A stretch of DNA of 64,000 nt from Limnanthes douglasii subsp. nivea (Eukaryota; Streptophyta; Magnoliopsida; Brassicales; Limnanthaceae): contig JAUPFV010000002.1 in NCBI GenBank assembly GCA_036936605.1, positions 124,170,376 through 124,234,375 of the forward strand, written 5' to 3'. A program made the translations under genes and the position numbers. How positions within the stretch are numbered: position 1 is the first letter of the stretch; each line of letters starts with the position of its first letter. The notes below the pieces were generated by a model. The model was not told the DNA's origin. It ran no database searches and was given only the letters and a program-made list of their open reading frames with translations. Below, one piece after another: positions 1-12,224 of this stretch.

Positions 1-176
1 TCATGTTTTGCAAATTAATTATACTATATTTCGCAATTTGTATACTAGAATGTAGATCTAAAATGGATGAAAAAAATCCTAATACAGACAACTAAACGCA
101 AAGTTATGGTCACTCAAGGTTTTCAGTATATAAAATTCAACATATCATGTTTCGTAATCTCACACTAACATGGTAT

Positions 177-250
177 ATTTAAGTTGCAAAATGTGATATA
201 TTTAATTTCACACTGTGCAAATTAAATAAATCACATTTTGCAACTTAAAT
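177..250. repeat. 74-bp near-perfect inverted repeat (hairpin)
   Basis: Two 32-bp arms (177-208 and 219-250) are reverse complements with one mismatch. They are separated by a 10-base loop (cacactgtgc) that is itself almost palindromic, so the whole 74 bases could fold into one continuous stem. The arms are AT-rich and carry the motif ttgcaaaatgtga. It resembles a small MITE core or palindromic satellite unit. No TSD is obvious. Confidence 0.85.
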
Positions 251-618
251 GTACAATGTTCACAACTTAAAATATTTATGTTTCGTAACATATTTATACC
301 ATGTTTCGCAAACACGAGTAGCATGTGCTGAAAACTTTGAGAACTTTGAGATCGTTTGTCCAGATGATTGTTTTTTGTATTTCACTTAGTTTTTCGATAT
401 CGACGAACTAGTGTACAAGTTTGAAACATAATATAATTAATTTATGAAATATTATATAATTAATTGAAAAAATATTTTATATTTAAGTTTTGAAAGTGAA
501 ACATGGTAAGTTTTGCAATTCGATTTGCGAAACATATCGTGCTAAATCTTGGTGTTTTGCAAAACGCAAATAACACATCCTTTAAATATTGGAAGATCAT
601 AACTTTGTGTCTGGTAGT

Positions 619-711
619 CCAAATGGCGTTTTCTTTGTTATTTTATCTACCAAATGGCGTTTTCTTTGTTATTTTATCTACCAAATGACGTTTTCTTTGT
701 TATTTTATCTA
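619..711. repeat. Tandem repeat, three copies of 31 bp
   Basis: Three consecutive 31-bp units start at 619, 650 and 681. Each begins ccaaatg(g/a)cg and continues with ttttctttgttattttatct. Copies one and two are identical; copy three differs at one base. Such uniformity suggests recent slippage or unequal exchange. No gene overlaps it convincingly. Confidence 0.92.
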
Positions 712-1451
712 GATTTTTGAGATCTACACGACCACATACAATTTGGGAAAGATGATATAATTAATTGTAAAGATATAATTAAGTTATGAACTCTCGTATA
801 TTTAATTAAAGAAGTATTCATTACTCGATGTCGAATTTTGTCATGTTCTCCGCCAAACTCTTGACGAAGAACACGAATTGGATTGATTATGGTCGATTCC
901 TTCTGATTGAATGGCCTGAATCCATCGTATATAGGGTTCAAAATCCATTTCTAGCACCAAACAACATAATGTACCTTAAAACCTACCAAAAAACAAATCC
1001 AATGAAAGGCATCTTCCTTATGTTTAAGTAAATAGACATAAGTAAATCTAGAATATACATCAATACAATCTATAAAGTATCTCTTATCCCTATGTGTCAA
1101 TATACTATTTAACTCACATATGTCGGTGCATATTAAGTTTTACAAATTCGTGCATAATTCTACAGATTTGTAAGGCTTTTAATCATCTTTAAATCTACAC
1201 ACAACTCGCAATTTTCATATGGAGTTATATCACATTTTATAAGTTAAATTTTACAATTCTATTTATCATACAAGTTCTATTTGAGCAAGACTACTATGCC
1301 ATAATAAAAATTCATTACGAGAGTAAGAGTAATTTTTTTTTATAATTTATTAATAATAACTTCACGAGTATATAGTTTCTCCATGTTGCTACAATAGTGT
1401 TATTTTCCAATAAAAGTTCCACCCTTAGAGAAAACAAGGTTACCGGATTAC

Positions 1452-1668
1452 CCCCAAGGGGATAGCCGATTTGGTTGAGTATGGTATGCTTGTGACCAAA
1501 GGTCATGAGTTCGAGTCCCTCTACATACGCTTTCTCGGCTGAGCCTGTCACCTTGTGTGGTTTACCTTCTAGCGTTGGTTTGCAGGCTATTGCGTTAGAC
1601 TGAGAGTTTACCCTGTGCGCATTCATTGCACTCTGAGTAGCGACTGCGGGTTCCCTCCAAAAACTAAA
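1452..1668 (+). mobile_element. tRNA-derived SINE
   Basis: An RNA polymerase III internal promoter is visible: an A-box-like stretch (tagccgatttgg, about 1463-1474) and a B box (gttcgagtcc, 1509-1518) at tRNA-like spacing. A tRNA-unrelated body follows, ending in a conserved-looking gcgactgcgggttccct segment (about 1640-1656) before an A-rich end. This layout and the 3' motif are typical of plant Au-like SINEs. The sequence cannot fold as a functional tRNA, and I see no anticodon arm. Clear target-site duplications were not found, so the limits are approximate. Confidence 0.75.
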
Positions 1669-3987
1669 ATTTTGTTCACTATTGGAACACATAATAATTT
1701 AGTAAGAGTAATTTAATTTATGCTTGCAAAGACCAACTTTACACTGTGTCCTATATAACCTTGGACTTATTTGTGTTTTTCATTTGCACCTCTTTTGTGA
1801 TGTTACTCACTTCCATTGTTTTGAACAAAGATTTACACTTTTAGAGATATTCTTGTTCTTGTTGTCGAATAATTTTTTCCCAAATGTTTGTTTCTCTGAA
1901 TTTTGCCCTATTACATTTATACTTCTAGAAGCTCCGATCTTGGATTCTTCTTCTGCATCTCTCGAACGCGATTCTTCTTCAATCCTCAAGAATTTTTGGA
2001 TTTGTTCCAAACTATACTCTTTGTATTTATAAAGTATCCTTTTTTTTTATTTTTCCAAGATGAAGGAAACTTTGTTATGATTTCTCTCACTTGAAACATT
2101 TCTCGAAGTACCAGTTTTAAGGATACGAGTTTGTTTACTATGATTTGTAACTCATGAATTTTAGAGAGAAAATTTTTACCTTATAAAAACTTAAAATCAA
2201 AATATTGAGAAATTAATAATTTTGTCGTACCTTCTTCTTAGGTTTTATACTTTTCTTCAAGATCATTTCATATTTTTAATGTTGAAAGTAGCTTGTGTAG
2301 TGGTTAAAAATTCGGCCGATAAAGCATTCAAAATATATCCCCGACATAATAGGATTGTCTTCTTCCTATATGTGCATTTTAGCTTTTATTTCATATGTGT
2401 CTTTATGACTTGCTTCAGGAATTTTCTCCATGTTTGCGTACATGACATAATGAATCTTAGGCCAAGAAGAATATAATTTTGTCTTGTCATCAAGTAAAAT
2501 CTGAACCATCAAACGAGTCAAGACGATCAAGATATTAACTCATCGCCTCAATTGTAGGCATGGTTGTTTCCGTTGCCATGATACTAATCATTTTTTACTT
2601 TTGAAAATAAAGATTAGAAAACAATACTTACAGTAAATTTATCTAGATATATGTTCAGTGATGCGCCGGAAAGTTGTGGAAAACTACGAAAATCCGAGAC
2701 ACGTATATGAATATGTTTTCTAAAAAGAATTATTCCATTTTTCTATATTGCTTAGATCTTGTTTGGAAGTTCTTTCGGGATATAAAAAACTTTTGGATTT
2801 AGATTACAAGCAACAAGAAAATATAAATCAATTAATAGTGTTTAAAATATCACAAAGAATTTTTACGTTTTTGTGACCATATTTTTTCTTCTTGAATGAC
2901 TTACGTATGTATAGAAAAAATTAAAAATAATTCAAAGAGATAATATTTCATAAACATATTGGATAAGATCACATCCATCCATGACAATCAATTCCAAATA
3001 AAAACATATTCGTCAAAAAAACACAATAGTTCGTTTATGAGGACTTTGCCACAATCAACTTTGTCCTGGTTGCAGCAAAAATCGCCAGATATATTTGATA
3101 CATGGACACTAAGATTGCGATCAACAAATGTTGATCGCGACCTCATGGGACAAAACCATGACAGACCTGTTCTATTTTGGTTTTGTTGCGATCAATACAT
3201 TTCTTATTGCCATCAGATCAAAAAAAACTCCCCTAATGTTTTGGGATGTTTGCGCGCGGATCACACAAACAATTCTTTTGTTGCATTTAGGAATGTTCAT
3301 CGCGGCAAAATTCATTTATATGTCAGGCATGTTTGTTTGCTGATTGCGCAAGCACTTCCTTTGTTGTTATTAGAAATGTTGATCACGATAAAAAAACTAT
3401 GATGTCTTTGTTGTTTTTATTGGTTTTGTGTTCTATTTATTTCGATGATTGCATTTAGATCATCACGTCTAATCAATAATTTTAATATTTAGTTTATGAT
3501 GATATATAATAATTAATGACAATCAATTTTTTTAAACTTTTTATTCAAACATTTTTATAAAATATATTCAAAACAACGTTTACTTTGGGTAAAAAAAAGT
3601 CACACTTTCTAATTATATCTTTCTTTATCTTCCCCTAGAAATTTATAGCTTTTAAGTTTGTTAAAAGAAGCCGTAGTTGTTAGGTAATTGTTCCTACCGT
3701 TTTTCATGCACGACATGGATAATTTCCATATCCGATCATCATCTACGTTGTTCAAGTCATAAATTCCAGGTTTGTTATTATATATTGTATCTACATTTAT
3801 TGGCCGAATCATTCTTACATGAAAAGGAAGGTAAAAGTTACAAATCCAACATACTTATGACAAAATGAATATTTGAATAGCTACTGCCGGTTAACTAAGT
3901 AGGATTTTAGACAGCCCAAACTATTATGCTAATGCTACATTCATAAAAAATCAATTATTTCGACCAGATGCTTCTCCATCTTCGGTC
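1669..3987. other. Intergenic DNA, no recognised gene
   Basis: Open frames here (for example a 147-codon one at 2959-3402) show no familiar domain, no splice-supported extension and AT-biased composition. The final few hundred bases are the 3' flank of the methyltransferase gene. Nothing else is supportable. Confidence 0.55.
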
Positions 3988-6262
3988 TCATTCTTCGTCC
4001 GGCTTTACAGATGCATCCTTTCAGATATAAGAAAAAGAGATATAAAAGGTTCAATTATTTTTAAGGTCATCTTTTTAAACAGTACAGGCTTTCGAGTTTG
4101 AAGTGAGGGTACCTTTGTGCAAACATAAATGTAATGAACATCAGGGTTCTTTCCAAGTGCAATTTCGACAGAGCTTGGCCCGTCATCCAGTGGAACCGGC
4201 TTGGTTAGCTCCCATATTGGCTGTACAGAATTCCGATCCGTCAAGATTTTCTCTGTGTGAGAAACAGCCAGATTAGTTCCTCAGCAATATAGTAACATTG
4301 TCAAGCCATCATAGCTAGGGTTTGATTCGAACTGCATATCTAACTATCCGATTTCAGCTAGGCATCTGAGCTATATTTGGCCCAAATTCTGGGGGTGATT
4401 ATAAAAAATTGTAATACTTTAGTTTAATACTAAACAAATAATATCAGTTTATCCTACTTTAACATTATTCGAACCTGAGTGTATACAAATTCAAACTTAA
4501 TATAGAATTCGAATCGCTCACAAATACTTTGTGAGCCGTTGGAATATATTCAGGCTCAGCCCGATAACAAGTTCGAGCTCGAGCTAAAACTTATCAAACC
4601 GAGCTGAGCCCAAGCGTACTCGGACTATATTATCACTTAGCCACTTCTAATCATAATTATACTAGACCAAAATCCAAGAGGTTTGGCCACCATATTTCCT
4701 CAACTTAAAGAGGTTATAATTGACCAGCACCTTTCCTCTAATATGCAAGCTAAGAAAGACTAAGTAGCACAAAACAAAGTGTCTGATGATTGATGTCAGT
4801 TACAGAATTCGTATTTGTCGCTTAAACATTGATTTTTCCTGTTGAAAATAAGTAATGTGAATCCACGCCTGGTATGGGTTGCCTCAAATTTGATCACTCG
4901 GTTTTCTTATATTCAAAATAAAAGAGTAACGCATATGGCCCGAACTAAACTATTTCTATAGTAAATGTTAAGCATGATGCAAAGTGTGGAAAAAAGATCA
5001 GATCAAGGTGTGACAATGAATGAAATGAAACCAAAACCAAAACCCAACCTATCACATGAAGTTTTATCGTCCACGAGTATGATTCCCTCAGCAAGCGTAA
5101 ACGATATACTGGAGCTCCATATGTGACCTGAATATAAGCAGCACAAGTAAAGACAAAAAACAAAGTGCCTATACCAGGTCTCAATAGCAGACCTAACTCA
5201 GGATATAGCTTTTTAATAGGAGAGACTGTCTTTCTAGGCAAATTACCAGAATATAGACTCCTTTATCCTTGAGGACCCTATAGGTTGTCATCAAGTGATC
5301 AACTGCTTCAATATAGGTGAATAGATCAAGAAAAAAAATCAAAAAGAAAAACAGCTCGAAACAATAGCACATTCTCAATTGTACGTTTGTTATACCTCCA
5401 AATTTCCTTCAGCATTTGTGTGGCGTTTTGAACTGCATCAGATCCACACTGCATACGAATATCTCACTGTAAGAAACTTTAGTACACCGGAAAATGCGAG
5501 AAAGGCTAAGAAATCAAACTCAGCTCACCAAGATAGAATCAAGAGTTCCTGAAACACCAAATACACACACGAAAGCAAATCTTTGTAAGTTATAGTCTTT
5601 AAAACTATACATATAATATAATATTTGCAGTCGATTTGTTATAAGCAAATACAAAAGAGGAATTCTCTAGAATCTTAGAAAATTGTTCTTAGGTTTTTCT
5701 ACCTTTGTCCATGATTGCCTCAAAAGAATTGGATGCAAAGGGTTTCATATCTCGCACATCCATTGCAATATCTGCTCAATCGTCGAAAACAATACCATAA
5801 AATTAACCAATTTCTTATCTAGCAATGCTAATCATAAAGTTAGAAATTCACATAAATGTAGATTGGACAGAGATGAATCACCCACATTTTAGCTGAGGGC
5901 GATCGGTATACTTGCTGTTCATCATTTCGGTCACGACAGATGATATATCGATGTTAACGACATCCTCATAGCCATCATCGACCAATCCCTCGCTAAATGC
6001 TGCAATCACATGGAAATTTAATTGAGTAGTGAGTGTGATCATACATGATAATCGAGATCTGAGTAAGAATATGAGAACCTGAGTTTCCTGCACCGACGAC
6101 GAGAATTCGGTTCTGGCGATGAGGGATGTAGAGGTTGAGTAAAGGAGCTAGGCAATGGTACTTCTGGTACCAATCGAAGGGTCCTGTTTCGTTCGTGTAT
6201 CGGTTGTCCCAGTACCATATCTCCCCGTATGCCTGCGTCGTTGTTGGCGTAGTGGTTTCCAT
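3988..6262 (-). CDS. Class I SAM-dependent methyltransferase, EEF1AKMT4/METTL13-like
   Basis: A nine-exon gene can be assembled with GT/AG introns and consistent phases: 6262-6079, 5999-5886, 5771-5703, 5548-5529, 5448-5396, 5277-5247, 5127-5049, 4252-4113, 4017-3988. It gives 720 bp, 239 aa plus a TGA stop, the usual length for the small plant members of this family. Residues 12-34 carry the family signature (YGEIWYWDNRY, then FDWYQKY). Motif I is LVVGAGNS (54-61), the acidic residue of motif II is Asp79 in NIDIS, and MDVRD (103-107) plus DKGTLD (121-126) follow. RVLKDKGVYIL and the C-terminal VHYIYVCTKD are also family-typical. Animal relatives methylate lysines of elongation factor eEF1A; the plant substrate is not established, so the substrate is inference. 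Exons 4 and 6 are only 20 and 31 bp. No frame-breaking lesion was seen, which makes it the one probably functional host gene here. No signal peptide; probably cytosolic. Confidence 0.93.
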
Positions 6263-6463
6263 AGTAGTCTTCGTTCTCTTTCTCTCTAAAACTTGGTTGT
6301 TTTGGGAGGATCTTCTTCTCTGGATAGATTTGGAACGAGTTTCTATCAACTCGTTGGAAGTTAGGAAACAATGATGATACGTTATAGTTACCCGACATTT
6401 GGCATAAATTCGTTTATCTAATACGGATTGGACGTATATAATATAATTTATATTGTTCACCAA
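6263..6463 (-). promoter_or_regulatory. Short 5' flank/promoter of the methyltransferase gene
   Basis: Only about 200 bp separate the start codon from the 3' tail of the neighbouring LINE. On the minus strand the stretch contains a TA-rich block (about 6434-6456) that could act as a TATA region, then the probable 5' UTR with no alternative in-frame start. The upstream promoter must therefore lie partly in the LINE, or be this short. Inference only; no transcript evidence. Confidence 0.5.
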
Positions 6464-6839
6464 TATTTTATTTTTTTTAGGTAAAGAAAACTTTTATTGA
6501 TATGGAAAGAATTAGAATTTACAAAGTATAGATCCAAAATTGATAAAACAACAAAATTAAAAGAAAAGGGGCCAATAAAAGTTAAAACTTCCGCTTTGCA
6601 ATTTAGAAAGAGGAATTCTTTCACTTCTCCATTCTTTCACTTCAAAAGTAAAAGACCCAAATAAAGACCATAACATCAAATCGAAACAAAACTTCACCCA
6701 GGATTCAAAATCGAAATCGACCAGAAGAATCAATCACAAAGCATTGAGGTAGACATGAGAATCAATCAATGTTGATATATTCGAGATCTAAGCTCTCCAG
6801 AGAACAATGGTCATTAAAGCATTTGGAGCTGACATATGG

Positions 6840-9800
6840 TTGAACTTTTGATTTTGATTGCAAATTCGAGAAATGTGTCTGAGTGACATTTTGGGATGAA
6901 GAAGCATTCTACAAGTGGAGATTAAAGAATCAATATACCAGTCATCATTTCCTTTAGCCAGGATGTTGATAAGGAGAAGACTGTCAGTTTCAATATCAAC
7001 ATCAGTCCAGTTATTTTGTCTGCAAATAGTAAGTCCTTCTAACAGAGCTCTGGTTTCAGCAAGCAGAGGGTTGAGCTTTCCAAATATAACTCCCGAACCA
7101 GTAATAATGGCTCCTTCCTAGTTTCTGAATAAGATCCCTCCACTAGATTCTCCTGTATGAGAGCAAGCTCCATCAACGTTCAGCTTAATCCTATCTTTCT
7201 CCGGAGGAAACCATTTAAGGTAAGTAGTATTCTTGTTTCCGTTTTCAACTGAGTTACATCCTAGAGTGATTCATGCATTAAAATCTTTAGACCAGTGTTT
7301 ACTGGTCAATTTATTAGACATATCGATTCCTTTTATAACTCTAATTACCTTGTCAATAACACAGATAACAGAATCATTTGTGCTATTGAATTTCGAATTG
7401 TTTCTGTTTTTCCATATGATCCAACAGATAACTTGATGAATAATGTGAGTCATGTGAAATGTGTTTTTTGAAAACCAAAACCACATTCGAATTACATGAG
7501 TGATAATAATATGACGACCAATTTTGATTTTGAATAAGGAACTGAAGTAGTTCCAAAACTACCAGGCAAAGCTACAACTAACAAAGAGATGGTTTTTCTC
7601 TTCAAAGTTGTTGCGGAACTAACATTTGGAAACAATAATGAAGTGTCTTTAATGATCAGAAGGAATAAAGTTATTAATAAGTTTCCAGTAGAGGAAACCT
7701 CGGAATTTTGTGGATCCATATTTTCTTGAAAATGCTGGACTTGTTATGCTTGATTCTGATGATCTCCCAAGTTAGGTTGGTGTTAAAGTTATTAGTGGTA
7801 GAAAGCGCTCAGATCATTTTGTCTTCCTCATTAGGATTGATCCTGAACTTCTTGATCTGATTAATTCTATCGGATGAAAGAAAACTTTCAAGACAGTTGA
7901 TGTCCAAGGTGTTGTTCTTCCAGAATGAATTAACTTTAGCTTCAAGGAACGAGCTATTAGAACAAGAGTTAGAGAGATTAGATAAAGAAGGGAAGTTATG
8001 CCAGTCTCCAAGCCAGAAATCCATATTTCCCTTTCCAAGAATCCATTTAATGTTACACTCAGCTTGATCTTTAACTCCTATAAGTCTCTTCTAAACCAAA
8101 GAACCTGAATTTTTACAGTTAGCTTTAAGAGGATGAGTATTAGGACAATAAATGCTATGAAGATTTTTTTACCAAAGACAGTTCTTTTTCCTAAAAAGAA
8201 ACCAGAGCTTTTGAGAGAAGGTAAGCTGAATGTCATTCAATGATCTGATGTTTAGCCCTCCTCCTTTAAAAGGTTTACAAATAAAGCTCTAGTTAGACCA
8301 GTGGATGAACTTTTCATTGTAGTTTGATCTCCACAAAAATCTATTGAAGGTAGGTTCCAATCTTTTTATAATAGTTTTAGGGATTAGACTCTTTTGCATC
8401 CACTAGTATGTTATTGGAAGCAAAACAGAGGAAATCAAAGTCATTTTTCCACCATATGACATATGATTAGAGTCTCAATCATTAATCTTGTCATTTACTT
8501 TATCTAAGATAGGATTGAATTTCTTCCCTTTGTTATTTCCACATAGGGTGATCCCCAGTTAGCTTGAAAGAAGGTTGTCCAATGAGTATCCAGTCAAAAA
8601 CTTCAGACTATTAATCCTGGAATGGTTCATTCTCGATGAGGTAACCAGCTTTGTCTTTTCCTTATTGATTGTTTGACCAAAAACTGATTGATATTTGTCT
8701 AGCAGCCTGCTTAACTTGTCTATAGAGTAGCTCAAGACATTAGTAAACACTAATATATCATCAACAAACACAAGATATGGGACTATCAGGTTTGTTCTCG
8801 AAGCATAATGCATACTATTATTGGTTTTAAAAATATTATAAACCCCTCTTATTAACACTTCCTCAACAATAATGAAGAGGCTAGGAGATAATGGTTCTCC
8901 TTGCCTCAATCGTTTCTTCTGATGGAAGTAGCCAACCAAAAACTTATTAATAAGGATATAAGTATTAACTCCATAAATCATCTTCTTAATTGGACTAATG
9001 AAGTTTTCAGAAAACCCAAATTTGGATAAAATTTTAAAAACAAAGGAGTGAGCCATTCTATCGAAGGCTTTTGACATATCAAATTGAATCATAATATTTC
9101 CTCTTTTGGGTTTTCTATTAATATCATGGATCAATTATTTGGCAATCAAAATGTTTTCGCGAATACGCTTACCTTTAACAAAATCTCCTGATAATTGGAG
9201 ATAATGTTGGGCAAAATATTGGCTAATCCAGAGTTAATCAGATTAGAAAGGATCCTATTAAACATAGAACACAAATTTATGAGTCTGTAGTACTGCCAAC
9301 TAGTAAGGTTTGCAGTTATAGGGACAAGGCAAATCCTAGTAGCAAAAACACCAGAGGGGATGTTGCTATCAAGAAGATAGGACTTAAGGCAGTGGAAAGA
9401 TCTATATTGATAACATTCTAACAGGTTTTGAAAAAATGGATATTAAATCCATTAATGCCAGCAACACTGTCATTACTGAGGTTGTTTATGATGCTCCATA
9501 TTTCATCCTTGTTAGTAGGCTTAAGAAGCGCATCATTATCATCATTAGTAACAAGCCTGGAAATGTTATCCAGTATAGGATCCTACATCATTTTATTCTC
9601 ATCTTCCTGGTTAATGTAAGAATTAAATGCAAGGTGGTTTTTGAAAACATTTCAGTAGGTTCACCAATTTCATCAAGATTATAAATCTAGTTACTACCCT
9701 CTTTGATACCCTTTATCACATTCTTTCTTCTTTTCTTGTTGATATAAGCATGATAGAGCTTGTGTTACCATCACCATCTTTTAGCCAACTATTATAGCAC

Positions 9801-10810
9801 TTTTGTCTCCAATAGTATTCCTCATTTCTAAAGGCTTTAATGTGAAGATTGTTAGATTCAGATAGAGCAGCTTTAGCGGTATGATTATTGGTCGTGTAGT
9901 GAAGGATTTCCAGCCTTTTAACTTCATCACCAATAGCTTCAGCATTGTTGAAAATATTTCCAAAATGCTTGATGTTCCGCTCCTTTAAACATGCATTAAG
10001 TCTTCTAAGCTTATACCAAAAAAATTGATTGTTGTCTTTATTAATCCTTAAGATCCAATTCTGTTCAACAACACTTAAGAAAATTTTATCATTAGTCCAG
10101 GCATTTATGAATTTGAAACTTTTCTTAAATTGAGTTTGAGAGTTTATAGGAGAAGTAATAAAGAGAGGGGCATGGTCAGAACAAGTTCTGACCATGTGCT
10201 GAACCTGAATCCCATTTAGATTAGAGAACCATCTATCATTCACCATAGTTCTGCCAAGTCTTTTCCAGCGAGAGCCTCTGTTCCAAGTGTATCTTGAACT
10301 CACAAACCCAGCATCTTCAAGGGTACAGAACCTAATGATATCATTTAAATTATCAATACTGTTTTGATCATTAGTAGTACAGCCAATTTGGTCTTCTGAG
10401 GTAGTGATAGCATTGTAATGACCAGTTGTAAGCCAAGCTTTATCATTTGTAGCCAGAGTTTTCATCCTATCCCAAAGACCAATCCTTTGCTCCTTCTGAT
10501 TTTTAGCATAAACAGGAGTGAACAGAAAACTATCCTCAAGACCAGGATAATGCACCTCCATGTGAATGAATTGATCATGGTCTTCCACAATATCGATAGT
10601 AACATCATCAAACCAGAACACCCAAATTTTGTTAGACCTATTAAAAATGAAGTTCTAAAAACCCAAAATATTAGTAATACTATCAATCTTCTCAGCATTA
10701 GACATAAGCTCTTGAATAGCCAAAATCTTGATATTTTCAGTATGAATCATAAAATAAAGCCTTCTCAAAGTGGGCTTGTTATTAATACCTCTTGCATTCA
10801 ACTAATTATC
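6840..10810 (-). pseudogene. LINE-1 ORF2: endonuclease, reverse transcriptase, RNase H (broken)
   Basis: The endonuclease begins near 10,805 with LNARGINN, matching the WNxRG start of L1 endonucleases, and includes the Glu of IQEL. The late SDHAPLF motif is near 10,165. The reverse transcriptase (about 9,250-8,560) shows FDMSKAFDR, RQGEPLSPSLF and FVDD; the last is the catalytic box, usually FADD. A zf-RVT-like region follows (about 8,000-7,500). The RNase H domain (about 7,190-6,850) keeps the Asp-Glu-Asp triad in NVDGACSH, LAETRALLEGL and IETDSLLL. The longest open piece is 301 codons (9716-10621). Several stops and frame changes separate the domains, so no full polyprotein can be made. The role was target-primed reverse transcription of its own RNA. 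Confidence 0.88.
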
Positions 10811-11179
10811 CTTATCATTATCAGATATGGATTTTTGTTGCTATTTGTTCCCATTTTTCTTTAAGGAATTAATAGCCAGTTTGTTGTTTTTCCTGTCTTT
10901 CATTGCAGATTTCAATTTCCTGCTGATGATGGTGTTGAAGTCTTGTTCATACTGGGGATTTCTTTTAGTTGGAGAAACAATATTACTGCCTATGTTGTCA
11001 CATTCAGGATTTATGGAGTTATCATAATCCTTTAGACTGGTTTGATTGTAAACATTGTCTGACTTTTGCAAAGCTTTAATTATTTCCAAGTTATTATTTT
11101 CTATACTAGATACAATCTCATCGTTTTCAGAGTAGTTTTGGACTTTGTGGCTTAGGCTTTGAGATTTTTTATCCTAATG

Positions 11180-12224
11180 GGATTGGATATCACTGACTTC
11201 TATATTTCTGTCTTTGTCTTTTTGAGTGACAATGGATTTGATTTTTCTTCTGTAGACTATGCTGAAACTTTGAGTTTGTTGACTTGATGTATTTTTCCTT
11301 TCCTGCTGAATAAGATTCACAATCTAGTTTTCACTATTTTGATTTTCAATTTTTTAATTAGGCTCTTCTATCAGATATTCCTTCTTGTCTTATTTCCTCT
11401 CTTCTTTGGCATCATTCCCTTTCTATTTCTTGCAATCAGTTTCTGAGTGTCTTATATGGAAGCATGAATGCCAATAAGCATGAACATTTTTGTAACTTAT
11501 TGTAATCCAGCATCCATCATTAGAGCCAAAACCAATCCACATTTTATGTTTTAAATTTCTTGAAATGTCTATTTTAATATGAGCATAACATGCAGTACTG
11601 TAGGCTCTGTTGATTTCATGAACAATGATTTTGAAAGGGGTTCCTATGGTTGATGCAAGATCATTTATGACAGAGTGATTATAAAGAAACTCAGGGTTTC
11701 TTTCAAATCTGACCCAGATCAGCGATCGTGGATTTTCATATTTCTTGTTAAAGTCAGGGCTCCATCTAAACAATATCATTGTCGATTCATTAACATTCCA
11801 AACATTCATGGACCATATGTGACTAGCATCATTCTTCAGGCTGAATTCCATAAAAATGTGGGAGCATCCAAAATCTCAAAATTGTATGACCCTTTGAACT
11901 TTAATGAATTTAAGAATCCATTCATTACCGATCTTTTAGGATTCCATTGCTGAATTTACCCACAAGATTAATTTTAGATTGTTGAAACAATAAATCTTTA
12001 ACTTTTTCAATATATTGAACAGAATAGTGATCATCATCTTCCTTTATGAATTCTGGTTCAATATCGACATCAAGGGCTCTGTTTCTTGGTTTTACTGCAT
12101 CAACAAAGGTTTTCTTGATTTGAAATTGTAGAGGATAGTTTTCGATAAGTTTTTTGTGAGAAAAGTAGGATATTCTTCCATGACATAATCGAATTTGTTG
12201 TTGGAATCCATGATAAGCAATCAC
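11180..12224 (-). pseudogene. LINE-1 ORF1: DUF4283-like RNA-binding protein (broken)
   Basis: The 5' open piece (11925-12224) and the next (11423-11851) lie in different frames. The second contains a DUF4283-like core with LIWVRFERNPEFLYN and LASTIGTPFKI, as found in ORF1/gag-like proteins of plant LINEs. It ends in a CCHC-type knuckle, SCFHIRHSETDC, in which the first cysteine position is occupied by tryptophan (W-H-S-C). The tail toward 11,180 is low-complexity and polar with further stops. Such proteins coat the LINE RNA. A start with MDSNNKFDYV at 12,210 is equally plausible but shifts frame. Confidence 0.8.

Larger units (their letters stand above)
1..1450. other. AT-rich intergenic DNA
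   Basis: I see no convincing gene here. The open frames are short, AT-driven and lack recognisable domains. The first 700 bases repeat short variants of a motif resembling tgttttgcaa and catgtttcgtaa on both strands, and contain the hairpin and 31-bp repeat listed separately. This could be a worn-out MITE cluster, but I cannot define ends. Confidence 0.6.

Noticed and set aside
1452..1530. Functional tRNA gene
   Set aside because: A and B boxes are present, but no cloverleaf with anticodon and acceptor stems can be formed, and a SINE body follows.
1315..1692. 125-codon minus-strand ORF
   Set aside because: It is the reverse strand of the SINE and has no protein family resemblance.
2959..3402. 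147-codon plus-strand ORF as a new gene
   Set aside because: No recognisable motif, no conserved-looking splice extension, and AT-driven composition. Not enough support.
6039..6398. 119-codon minus-strand ORF overlapping the methyltransferase start
   Set aside because: It is a shadow frame of exon 1. The METTTPTTTQAYGEIWYW frame has the family motifs and correct splice joins.
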